Shown here: piece after piece, positions 54,668 to 62,633 of the stretch
How the letters are laid out: each line of letters begins with the position of its first letter
Position numbering within the stretch: the first letter of the stretch is position 1
Assembly: GCF_011382965.1 (NCBI RefSeq)
Contig: NZ_CP049934.1
Location: 186,001 to 250,000, forward strand
Source of the DNA: Leucobacter insecticola
GTDB taxonomy: Bacteria > Actinomycetota > Actinomycetes > Actinomycetales > Microbacteriaceae
Direction of reading: 5' to 3'
DNA length: 64,000 bases
Made by a program: the position numbers and the translations under genes
The notes under the pieces: model-generated
The model's database searches: none
Seen by the model: only the letters and a program-made list of their open reading frames with translations
What the model was told of the DNA's origin: nothing

Positions 54668-55441
54668 GTGAACAATTCCACCCCTAGCCGCGGACCTACC
54701 GAAGACAAGAATCCAGCTAGCCACACTTACGGGACAACCGAAAAGGTGTCCCGTATTCGCGCCACAATCGCGAGGCGAATGTTGGAATCACTGCGGGTTT
54801 CAGCTCAACTCACCGCCACAGTTGAAGTAGATCTCTCGGGAATCTCGGAGATACGCAATGCCGAGAAGGCTGCATTTAAGGCGCGCGAAGGCGCGGGCCT
54901 TAGCTATCTCCCTTTCATCACCAAAGCAGCGACCGAAGCACTGCAGCAATTCCCAAAACTGAACGCAACGCTTGATCTGGAGGCAGGCCTAATCAACTAT
55001 CCCGAGGCGGAGAACATAGGCATAGCGGTCGATACACCTCGCGGTTTACTCGTTCCAGTGATCCCAAATGCTGGCGTTCAGAGCATCACCGAGCTAGCTC
55101 TGAGCATTGGGGATGTCGCCGCACGTGCGCAGAGCGGCAAAATCACCGCTGCAGATCTCTCTGGTGGATCCTTCACGATCACTAACTACGGATCCGTTGG
55201 CACCCTCATGGATACGCCAATAGTCAATCAACCTCAAGTGGCAATTCTCGGCACCGGCGCACTCGTGAGGCGCCCCATCGTCGCAAACGATCCACAACTT
55301 GGCGAAACGATCGTCATTCGAGACATGATGTATCTTTCTCTGAGCTATGACCATCGACTCGTCGACGGCGCGGATGCGGCCAGATTCTTGACACACATGA
55401 AACAGCGCCTCGAGACCGCAGATTTCTCCCTGCGCAACTGA
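54668..55441 (+). CDS. Dihydrolipoamide acyltransferase (E2) catalytic domain without lipoyl domain
   Basis: A 257-residue E2 that consists of the acyltransferase domain only: KVSRIRATIARRMLESLRVSAQLTATVEVDL at the start, IGIAVDTPRGLLVPVIPNAG in the middle, and the catalytic motif SYDHRLVDGADAARFL with H229 and D233. The lipoyl domain and the peripheral subunit-binding domain are missing; there is only a ~20-residue polar start. The lipoyl domain is a separate protein at 48052. It is on the opposite strand to the E1 operon but shares its operator type. No E3 gene in the window; the housekeeping one could serve. Confidence 0.88.
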   Translation: MNNSTPSRGPTEDKNPASHTYGTTEKVSRIRATIARRMLESLRVSAQLTATVEVDLSGISEIRNAEKAAFKAREGAGLSYLPFITKAATEALQQFPKLNATLDLEAGLINYPEAENIGIAVDTPRGLLVPVIPNAGVQSITELALSIGDVAARAQSGKITAADLSGGSFTITNYGSVGTLMDTPIVNQPQVAILGTGALVRRPIVANDPQLGETIVIRDMMYLSLSYDHRLVDGADAARFLTHMKQRLETADFSLRN

Positions 55442-55537
55442 CCCATCCGGTTTGGTGCACACTTGACAACAGCTCGTAGGCTTCAGACCTCTCGATCCCC
55501 TCACGGGGACCCGCGCCGGCTAACAGGCTTACAGTAC

Positions 55538-55585
55538 AGACACGAAGGGCGCGGATCACCATCGTGATCCGCGCCCCTCGTGTCT
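55538..55585. terminator. Bidirectional terminator between E2 and aminotransferase genes
   Basis: A ~22-bp stem (AGACACGA, GGCGCGGATCAC on the left; GTGATCCGCGCC, TCGTGTCT on the right) with a CATC loop. The two genes converge here. It marks the right end of the catabolic island. Confidence 0.82.
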
Positions 55586-55616
55586 TCGTGACGTAGCCGT
55601 CAACGCACCAAGAAGA

Positions 55617-57002
55617 TCAGCGCGTGTACCCGTCAGCGACGTCGAGCGCGGCGTCGATGATGTCGAGGCCCTTCACCAGATCCTCTTCCGAGATGATCAG
55701 CGGCGGCGCGATCTGCAGGCGGTTGCCCGCAGCGAACGGCCACAGACCCGCGGCCTTGCACGCCGCCACGACCGCGTTGAACGGGGCCGCAGCCTCGCCC
55801 GCCGCGTTGAACGGCACGAGCGGTTCACGGGTCTCGCGATCCAGCACCAATTCAAGCGCCCAGAACAGGCCCTTGCCGCGGTACTCCCCCACCGAGGGGT
55901 GCTTCGCGGCCATCTCGCGCAGGCGCGGCTCAACGACCCGCGAGCCGAGATCCCGCACCCGCTCAATGATGCCCTCTTCTTCGAAAATGTCGAACGTCGC
56001 AACACCCGCGGCGCACGCGAGCGGGTGCCCCGAGTAGGTCAGTCCGCCGGGGAACACGCGGTCGGCAAACGCGTCGTGGATCTTCTCGGAGATCACCACG
56101 CCACCCAGTGGCACGTAGCCCGAGTTGACGCCCTTCGCAAAGGTCACGAGGTCGGGTGTCACGCCAAAGCCCTGATACGCGAACCACTCACCGGTGCGGC
56201 CAAAGCCGACCATGACCTCATCGCAGATCATGAGGATGCCGTACTTGTCGCACAGTGCACGGACGCCGGGCAGGTAGCCGGGCGGCGGCACGAGCACACC
56301 ATTGGTGCCGGTAACGGTCTCAAGCACAATCGCGGCAATGGTGCTGGCACCCTCGAGCTGGATCTGCTGCTCGAGGTGCGCGAGCGCCCGCTCGGCTTCC
56401 TCTTCAGGCGTCGACGCCCAGAACGCACTGCGGTAAGCGTAGGGGCCAAAGAAGTGCACCACCTCGCCGTCGATGACGTCGTTCGCCCAGCGGCGGGGTT
56501 CGCCCGTCATGGTGATCGCGGTCGCGGTCGAGCCGTGGTACGAACGGTAGCGCGAGAGGATCTTACGCTTGCCGCTCGACTGGCGGGCGAGGCGCACGGC
56601 GTACTCGATCGCTTCGGCGCCGCCGTTGGTGAAGAACACCGAGCGGGCGCCCTCGAAGGAGTGCTCAACGATGCGCTTGGCGAGCTCGCCGCGCACGTCG
56701 TTGGCCATCGCGGGCTGGATCGTGGCCATGCGGCCGGCCTGATCCTGGATCGCCTTCACGAGCCCCGGATGCTGGTGTCCGAGGTTCAAGTTGACGAGCT
56801 GCGACGAGAAATCGAGGTACTCGGTACCGTCGTAATCCCAGAACCGTGCCCCTTCACCCTTCGCGATGGGTAGCGGGTTGATCTGGCCCTGCGCCGACCA
56901 CGAGTGGAAGACGTACTGCCGGTCGTTTGCGCGGACCTCGCGCTGCGCGTCGGTGTCGCCGAACGCCTGTGCGGTGCCGTTGAGATCTGTGTAGTCAGAC
57001 AT
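55617..57002 (-). CDS. Class III omega-amino acid aminotransferase
   Basis: A 461-residue PLP-dependent aminotransferase. Signs: ARFWDYDGTEYLDFSSQLVNLNLGHQHPGLVKAI, FFTNGGAEAIEYAVRLAR, YRSYHGSTATAITMTG, DEVMVGFGRTGEWFA (D261) and the Schiff-base lysine K290 in TFAKGVNSGYVPLGG. Members of this subgroup use taurine, beta-alanine, GABA or similar with pyruvate. Downstream of the semialdehyde dehydrogenase gene on the same strand, with a palindromic repeat between them; the pair fits beta-alanine to malonate semialdehyde to acetyl-CoA. Confidence 0.9.
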   Translation of the reverse strand: MSDYTDLNGTAQAFGDTDAQREVRANDRQYVFHSWSAQGQINPLPIAKGEGARFWDYDGTEYLDFSSQLVNLNLGHQHPGLVKAIQDQAGRMATIQPAMANDVRGELAKRIVEHSFEGARSVFFTNGGAEAIEYAVRLARQSSGKRKILSRYRSYHGSTATAITMTGEPRRWANDVIDGEVVHFFGPYAYRSAFWASTPEEEAERALAHLEQQIQLEGASTIAAIVLETVTGTNGVLVPPPGYLPGVRALCDKYGILMICDEVMVGFGRTGEWFAYQGFGVTPDLVTFAKGVNSGYVPLGGVVISEKIHDAFADRVFPGGLTYSGHPLACAAGVATFDIFEEEGIIERVRDLGSRVVEPRLREMAAKHPSVGEYRGKGLFWALELVLDRETREPLVPFNAAGEAAAPFNAVVAACKAAGLWPFAAGNRLQIAPPLIISEEDLVKGLDIIDAALDVADGYTR

Positions 57003-57036
57003 ATTTACCCTTACTTTCTATAGCTGGGAACAGATC

Positions 57037-57113
57037 CGCCGGTTGAGCGAGACCGCGAGTCGAAATCAAGGCTCACCCTGGGGTTTCGATTCGCTTCGCT
57101 CACTCAACCGGCG
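57037..57113. repeat. Palindromic repeat, GGTTGAGCGAG family, copy 2
   Basis: Arms with CGCCGGTTGAGCGAG and GAGTCGAAATC (57037-57068) and GGTTTCGATTCGCTTCGC, CACTCAACCGGCG (57081-57113). It lies between the semialdehyde dehydrogenase and aminotransferase genes inside the same transcript. Confidence 0.85.
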
Positions 57114-57133
57114 ATCACTCTCGGTTCAAATAG

Positions 57134-58618
57134 TTAGCTGTTGCTCGGGAAGCCGAGGTCAACCTTCGACTGGTCGGGGTTCGGCCAGCGGGTCGTGATG
57201 ACCTTGCTGCGGGTGTAGAAGTGAACCGATTCGGGGCCGTAGATGTGTGAATCGCCGAAGAGCGAATCCTTCCAGCCACCGAAGGAGAAGGATCCAACGG
57301 GCACGGGGATCGGCACGTTGATGCCAACCATGCCGGCCTCAACCTCGAATTCGAACTGGCGTGCGAGGCCGCCGTCGCGGGTGAAGATCGCGGTGCCGTT
57401 GCCGAACTGGTGGTTGTTGATGAGGGTCACGCCCTCCTCGTAAGTGTCGACGCGCACGATCGCGAGCACCGGCCCGAAGATCTCTTCGCGGTACACCTTG
57501 CTGTCGGTCTTGACGTGATCGATGAGCGAGACGCCCGTGAAGAACCCGTTGCCCTCGAACTGGGTCTTGCGGCCGTCAACAACAACGACGCCGCCCTCAG
57601 CTTCGGCACCCGCGACGTAGGACTCGACGCGATCGCGCGCCTCCTTGGTGATGAGCGGGCCCATCTCGGATGCGGGATCCGTGCCGTCGCCGATCTTCAG
57701 GTCCTTCATGCGATCAGCGATCTTGCCGACGAGTTCGTCGCCCACGCCACCAACAGCCACCACAACGGACACGGCCATGCAGCGCTCGCCTGCCGAGCCG
57801 TAGGCCGCTGACACCGCGGCGTCTGCGGCCATGTTGAGATCCGCATCGGGCATCACGATCATGTGGTTCTTCGCGCCGCCGAGCGCCTGCACGCGCTTGC
57901 CGTTGGCTGCCGCGCGCTCGTAGATGTACTTCGCGATCGGGGTGGAGCCGACGAAGCTGACGGCCTTTACGGTCGGGCTGTCGAGCAGCGTGTCAACGGC
58001 AACCTTGTCGCCGTTCACGACGTTGAGCACGCCGTCGGGAAGCCCCGCCTCGCGGAACAGATCAGCGATGAAAATGGAGGCCGAGGGATCGCGCTCCGAC
58101 GGCTTCAAGACCACGGTGTTGCCGCAGGCAATCGCGCTCGCGATCATCCACAGCGGCACCATCACCGGGAAGTTGAACGGCGTGATCGCCGCAACGACAC
58201 CGACGGGCTGCTTCACCGAGTGCACGTCAACGCCGGTCGAGACCTGCTCGTCGCGCTCGCCCTTCAGCAGGTGAAGGAGGCCCGATGCGAACTCAACGTT
58301 TTCAAGCCCACGCGCGATCTCGCCCGCAGCGTCAGAGAGCACCTTGCCGTGTTCGCTCGTCACGATCGCCGCGAGCTCGGGGGTGCGCTGCTTCAACAGT
58401 TGACGGAGGTTGAAGAACACATCCGCACGCTTGGTGAGGCTCGTCTTGCGCCACATCGGCAGGGCCTTGGCCGCGGCAGCGATGGCCTGCTCAACTGTTG
58501 CGGCCGAGGCGATACCCAGCTCGTGCTGCTGCTCACCGGTCGCGGGGTTGTACACCGGCTGATACCGCTCGCCAGCATCGATCTTCTCGCCGCCGATAAC
58601 GTGGGGGATGCGCGCCAT
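57134..58618 (-). CDS. mmsA: CoA-acylating (methyl)malonate-semialdehyde dehydrogenase
   Basis: A 494-residue aldehyde dehydrogenase of the MmsA type. The catalytic cysteine is C280 in YGSAGERCMAVSV, and the general-base position reads ALGGAKNH in place of ELGGKN, which is the mark of the CoA-acylating MmsA branch. Also visible: TPFNFPVMVPLWM and SFVGSTPIAKYIY. I prefer ATG 58618 with AAGGCGAG ahead of it; ATG 58648 is the alternative. Together with the aminotransferase it would convert beta-alanine (or an analogue) to acetyl-CoA. The divergent PucR gene probably regulates it. Confidence 0.92.
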   Translation of the reverse strand: MARIPHVIGGEKIDAGERYQPVYNPATGEQQHELGIASAATVEQAIAAAAKALPMWRKTSLTKRADVFFNLRQLLKQRTPELAAIVTSEHGKVLSDAAGEIARGLENVEFASGLLHLLKGERDEQVSTGVDVHSVKQPVGVVAAITPFNFPVMVPLWMIASAIACGNTVVLKPSERDPSASIFIADLFREAGLPDGVLNVVNGDKVAVDTLLDSPTVKAVSFVGSTPIAKYIYERAAANGKRVQALGGAKNHMIVMPDADLNMAADAAVSAAYGSAGERCMAVSVVVAVGGVGDELVGKIADRMKDLKIGDGTDPASEMGPLITKEARDRVESYVAGAEAEGGVVVVDGRKTQFEGNGFFTGVSLIDHVKTDSKVYREEIFGPVLAIVRVDTYEEGVTLINNHQFGNGTAIFTRDGGLARQFEFEVEAGMVGINVPIPVPVGSFSFGGWKDSLFGDSHIYGPESVHFYTRSKVITTRWPNPDQSKVDLGFPSNS

Positions 58619-58740
58619 TCGCTCGCCTTCTTTCTTCACTTCGGTCATAATGTTCGGGATCGAAATACCCGCATGCACCAAGTCTGCCATTGGGTTCAGG
58701 ATCACACCCCCACCAAACAGTCCCCAATCTGCCCGAGTGC

Positions 58741-58755
58741 CATACACTTTGTATG
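58741..58755. promoter_or_regulatory. Candidate operator between mmsA and pucR
   Basis: CATACA-CTT-TGTATG, a perfect 6-bp inverted repeat with 3-base spacer, in the divergent promoter region and a plausible PucR-dimer site. Confidence 0.5.
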
Positions 58756-58773
58756 AGAACGTCACGTCAACAC

Positions 58774-58808
58774 GTGGTTTCGACTCGCTAGCGCTCGCTC
58801 AACCGGCG
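58774..58808. repeat. Half copy of the GGTTGAGCGAG palindromic repeat
   Basis: GTGGTTTCGACTCGC, then TAGCGCTCGC and TCAACCGGCG, equal to the right arm of the elements at 30033 and 57037. The left arm is missing. It ends 14 bases before the pucR start, in its leader. Confidence 0.75.
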
Positions 58809-58822
58809 TTGGGAAGGCACCC

Positions 58823-60557
58823 ATGCACAACACCATGCTCACCGTCGCGGCAGTCCTCACACTTCCCGAGGTGGCGGCTGGCGATCCCGAACTGATCGCC
58901 GGGGCCGCCCACACCGCACGGCCTGTGCGCTGGGCGCACGTGGTCGCCGGGGCCGACGCGGCGGCGTTCCTCGACGGCGATGAGCTGCTACTCACCACCG
59001 GGGCCGGGTGGCCAAGTGACGACGATCGTCTCGCCGAGCTCGTCGATACACTCACGAGCGCGGGCCCCGCAGCCGTGATCTTGGAACTCGGCGCGCACTT
59101 CGCGGCAGCTCCAGAGCGGCTCATCACGGGCTGTGAGGCGCGTCAGATCCCCTCGTCACCCTCCGTAAGCCGGTACGGTTTGTGCAGATCACGCAGCAGA
59201 TCCACCAGCACATTCTCGCCGCTCAGACCGAGGCATTGCAGGCCCGCACCGAGGTCCACGCGATGCTCACCGAGTTGGGGCTCAACCGCAGCCCCGTCGA
59301 CTATGTGATTGAGCGGCTCGCGGCGACGCTTGGTGCACCGGTCGTGCTTGAAGACTCGGCTGGGCGGGTGGTCGCTTGGGCCCAGGGAACGCAGGGAACG
59401 CAGCGGGCAGCGGGCGCGCAGCCGAGCGATGCCGTCGAGGTGCTGCAGCACTGGGTAGCGAAACAGAGTCTCACGGAGGGCACTCACGAGGCTCCAGTAC
59501 TTCCGCCCGGCTCAGCGAGAGTCCCGGTTGAGGCGCGGGGCACGAAGTGGGGGTATTTGACAGCGCTACCGGGCGAACCGCACCCTGCCGGACGCCAGAC
59601 CGTGCTTGAGCTGGGGGCATTCGCGCTCGCCCTCGGTCGGCTCGCCGACAGCGACACCGACCAGTGGCTGGAACTCAGCTCGAAGCAACTGTTCGCCAGG
59701 CTGCTCGGCGGGCGTTTTCGCAGCGACACGGAGCTTGCGGTGCAGCTCGCGGCCGCAGGGCTGCCGGTCGAGGGGCGGAGCCTCGTGGGGGCAACGCTTC
59801 GCGGGTCCGGTGATTTTGGCGCACACGCGAGCCTGGAACGGGCGGTTCTCGAGACGGCGCTGCGGCGGGCCGTTGCGCCCGAGGGTTCCGCGATCCTGAC
59901 CCCCGACACCGAGGAATCCGGTGGCACGGCAGCAGAAGCCGGCTCCCGGCAAGAGGGCACGCTCCTCGCGCTGCTTTCCTTCCCCCGGGCGACCCGCGCG
60001 CCGGGCACGATCCGACCGAGAAAGAGCGCGGCCCCGCACTTGCCCAGCGCCTCGCCCACGAACTCAGCATGCTGCTGCCCGACACGACCCCGGCGGCCTG
60101 GCGGGCGCGGCTCAGCCTGGGGGTGCCCGGGAAGCGGGTGGGCGAGCTGATTACGTCGCTTGAGCGGGTGCGGGCTGCGGGATCACTGCCGACGACCGCC
60201 ACCATTGGCCGCGTGGCAGTGCAGCAGGCTGAACGGCAACCGCTCGCGTATCTGATGCGGGGTCTGGCGGCGACTCCGGCCGTGCAGGAGTTTGCGGCTG
60301 ACGCGCTCGGGCCACTCCTTGCCCACGACGCGGGGGCCGGACCGGGGCACAGCGGCGACCTGCTGCGAGTGCTCGGTGCGTACCTCGCGCACCCGACGAA
60401 CCGCTCCCTCGCGGCGCAGCAAGCCAGGCTGTCACGATCGGTGTTCTATCAGCGCATCGCGCTCATCGAGGATCTACTCGAGGTCGACCTGGCTGACGGC
60501 AACACGATCGCAACCCTCACTGTCGCGCTTCTGGCGCGGGATCCTGGCCGGTCCTGA
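58823..60557 (+). pseudogene. PucR-family transcriptional regulator, split by two 1-base deletions
   Basis: Three frames form a 578-residue PucR protein after repair. The N-terminal PucR domain is MLTVAAVLTLPEVAAGDPELIAGAAHTARPVRWAHV...DELLLTTGAGWP; the middle part is GAF-like (YVIERLAATLGAPVVLEDSAGRVVAWA); the C-terminal HTH_30 domain is TNRSLAAQQARLSRSVFYQRIALIEDLLEVDLADGNTIATLTVALLA. One C added at 59149-59152 restores RQIPLVTLRKPVRFVQIT; one C added at 59982-59986 restores FPPGDPRAGHDPTEKERGPALAQRLAHELSMLLPD. Divergent from mmsA, so it likely controls the beta-alanine-type genes. Confidence 0.87.
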
Positions 60558-60962
60558 TCCCGCCGCAGGAATCGCTCAACGCGCCGCGCGCCGACCCCGC
60601 GCGCTATCGCCGGATCGTCAAAGGACCGCCCATTGACCGTGGGACCTGTTACTCACGCGGCGAAGCGGGTAACTATGGGGTCCAGCGGTGAATGGGCAGT
60701 CAATTCACGCCGCGCTTCAGATACCTCTCCAGCAATTTGGAGCGGGTAGCTTCCGACCAAGAGGCCATGTCCCTTGCTACGGGTCGGAAGCGGATGCCGC
60801 CTACCTCTCCGTCGCTGGGAGGACCGAACCGGGCGTCATCGAGACGCAGAACGGAGAGTCACGGGTAAACCTCGATTGCGATGCGGAGGGCCGCGCCGAC
60901 ACGCTACTCATTGCGATCAACACGTCCCACACCAACGAGCCCGGCCCATATGCCCGACCCGC
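60558..60962. other. Gap with a possible DUF2283-like remnant
   Basis: No clear gene. One plus-strand frame at about 60770-60915 reads GSEADAAYLSVAGRTEPGV... and SRVNLDCDAEGRADTL, resembling the DUF2283 pattern (D-P-E-A-D-A-L-Y ... V-N-L-D-x-D-x-x-G). It has no good start and runs into the next gene on the other strand, so if real it is a decayed copy. Confidence 0.3.
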
Positions 60963-61196
60963 TCAGCTCAATTCCGTCCGCTTTGGCCTCAGCCGCAACA
61001 GCACTTTCAAGACGAGCGGCACTCCGGCGTAGACCGCGACTGGCACAACGACCGCGGTCAGCATGAACGCTCGCAGAACGAGAGGAACCGTCTCCGGCAG
61101 ACCGATCATCAGCCACTGCCCCAACGCGACGAGAGGGAAAATGACGATCCACGTCGCAAGTGCACGCAGCCATCTCGGGGGCAGGCCAGGCTTCAT
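60963..61196 (-). CDS. Small two-span membrane protein, divergent from TetR
   Basis: A 77-residue protein from ATG 61196, with GGAG five bases ahead. Two spans: LRALATWIVIFPLVALGQWLMIGL and LVLRAFMLTAVVVPVAVYAGVPLVLKVLL. The pattern (TW-x-x-I/V-FP-L-V ... RAF/LLTAVVVP) resembles the C-terminal membrane domain of COG3224-type proteins (antibiotic biosynthesis monooxygenase superfamily) without the enzyme domain. It shares its control region with the tetR gene. Function unknown. Confidence 0.65.
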   Translation of the reverse strand: MKPGLPPRWLRALATWIVIFPLVALGQWLMIGLPETVPLVLRAFMLTAVVVPVAVYAGVPLVLKVLLRLRPKRTELS

Positions 61197-61209
61197 CAGT
61201 GCTCCAATC

Positions 61210-61233
61210 GTTACCAACTGTACAGTTGGTAAC
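61210..61233. promoter_or_regulatory. 24-bp perfect palindrome, TetR operator
   Basis: The half-site GTTACCAACTGT is followed at once by its exact reverse complement. It lies 14 bases before the membrane-protein start and 53 before the tetR start. A second, weaker copy CAACT-N4-AGTTG is at 61259-61272. Confidence 0.85.
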
Positions 61234-61258
61234 TGTATGCCACCATACCCGCTTTTAG

Positions 61259-61272
61259 CAACTAAATAGTTG
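61259..61272 (+). promoter_or_regulatory. Second TetR half-operator pair close to tetR start
   Basis: CAACT and AGTTG arms with AAAT between; the AGTTGGTA half is shared with the palindrome at 61210. It is 14 bases upstream of the tetR start, a position fit for autorepression. Confidence 0.6.
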
Positions 61273-61285
61273 GTAGAATTTGCTC

Positions 61286-61851
61286 GTGGCAAGAAACCCC
61301 GATCTGACGCGCCAGCGCCTCCTGGACACCGCGGCACAGGAGTTTTCCGCGCACGGGCTTGCGGGGTCACGGGTTGATCGTATCGCGGCAGCCGCCGGGG
61401 TCAACAAGGAGCGCATCTACCAGTACTTCGGCAATAAAACCGGGCTCTTTACCGCGGTCCTGGAGGCGCGTCTCGCTGAAGTTACCGGCGCGAATACGCC
61501 GATCGGAGTCGGCGAGCCCGCCATTCTCAACTACGCCTTCGCGCTCGCGCAGTCACACGCGCAGGATCAGACACTCGCTCGCCTGCTGCACTGGGAGGCA
61601 CTCGAACTCCCCCAGCCCGTCGCCTTGGAAGCCCGCCGGCGCCAGTGCCTCACCAAAGTTGATGCGCTGATGGCGGCGGCCCCCTCGCTGGACCGAGAGG
61701 CCGCAACAAGTCTCCTCTACGAGATCCTCATTGTGGTCAATTCGACCGCCGTACTGACAAACCTGGCGGCATCGATCCTTCCGGGCGGAGGGGCACTGAT
61801 TCCAGCCACGCAATGCTCACTGCGGTGGTGCGACGGCATCTGGCCGGGTAG
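61286..61851 (+). CDS. TetR-family regulator (C-terminus shifted by a 1-base deletion)
   Basis: HTH: RQRLLDTAAQEFSAHGLAGSRVDRIAAAAGVNKERIYQYFGNKTGLFTAVL, then the helical ligand domain. As given, the frame runs on to 61957, 39 bases into the maf gene, with an unnatural tail (IPATQCSLRWCDGIW...). One G added near 61798 (CTGAT to CTGGAT) yields ALDSSHAMLTAVVRRHLAG and a stop at 61851, giving 188 residues, a normal TetR size. GTG 61286 is taken as the start. Two palindromes upstream are its likely operators. Confidence 0.85.
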
Positions 61852-61917
61852 ACAATCAGCGCTACACGAACAGCGCTTCGTCGCGACGGAGCGTATCAAC
61901 AGAGATGCGCACACACC

Positions 61918-62574
61918 TCACTCGGGTGCCGGGCCCCACAGCGCCGGGTACTCGTGACCAAGCTCGCGCACGAGACGGCGCAGCTCCGGCAGCGATAGGC
62001 CGATCACGCAGCTCGGGGATCCCTCGATCCGTTCGATGAATGCGCCCGCCAGGCCGTCGATCGCGAAACCACCTGCGAGCTCGAGTGGTTCGCCGGTTGC
62101 GACGTAAGATTCGAGCTCGGCATCGGTGAGATCCGCCGACAGCGTCACTTTCGCTGTATCAACTCCTCCGACAGCGCCACGTACCGCGCCGCCGGTGTGG
62201 TCAATGAGCCAGTGCCCGGAGTGCAGCACTCCTGTTTGCCCGCGGTGCTGCTGGGCGCGGCTCAGAGCAACCTCGGGCAGGTGGGGCTTGCCCAGGATCT
62301 CGCCGTCGAGCAGAAACATCGAATCGCCGCCAAGCACGAGCCCATCGATTTCACCCGTGCCCGCGACGCCATGCCTGCGCACCACATCTTCGGCTTTGAG
62401 TCGCCCCAGATACTCGGTCAGCTCCGGCGCTGAAAGCGCGCGTCCCAGCTCGGCCTCACGCGCCGCGACAGCCGCATCCTCATCAACCTCGGGTGCAAAA
62501 CAGATCGGCTCGATCCCCGCACCGCGCAACACGGAAAGCCTGGCGGGTGAGGTCGAGGCAAGATACAGACGCAT
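61918..62574 (-). CDS. Maf family nucleotide pyrophosphatase
   Basis: A 218-residue Maf protein, a house-cleaning NTP pyrophosphatase of the septum-associated family. Motifs: LYLASTSPARLSVLRGAGI (S-x-S-P-R-R-like), LGGDSMFLLDGEILGKPH (catalytic D in the GGD motif) and EPLELAGGFAIDGLAGAFIERIEGSPSCVIGLSLPEL. Full length; ATG 62574. Confidence 0.93.
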   Translation of the reverse strand: MRLYLASTSPARLSVLRGAGIEPICFAPEVDEDAAVAAREAELGRALSAPELTEYLGRLKAEDVVRRHGVAGTGEIDGLVLGGDSMFLLDGEILGKPHLPEVALSRAQQHRGQTGVLHSGHWLIDHTGGAVRGAVGGVDTAKVTLSADLTDAELESYVATGEPLELAGGFAIDGLAGAFIERIEGSPSCVIGLSLPELRRLVRELGHEYPALWGPAPE

Positions 62575-62633
62575 GCGCCGATTCTATGCGAACAGCAGAC
62601 TGATCCTCGAAGCCACATTCACTCACTGCAGCG

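Noticed and set aside
3070-59986. Phase variation or programmed frameshifting at the C/G runs
   Set aside because: The runs are only 3-6 bases, lie in unrelated housekeeping-type and transport genes, and occur mid-domain; no slippery heptamer with a following structure stands out.
60688-61032. A plus-strand gene of 114 codons
   Set aside because: Only a short part resembles DUF2283, the start is poor and the 3' part overlaps a better-supported gene on the other strand.
61852-61957. C-terminal extension of the TetR protein into maf
   Set aside because: The tail is unlike any TetR and results from a one-base loss; the natural stop is at 61851.
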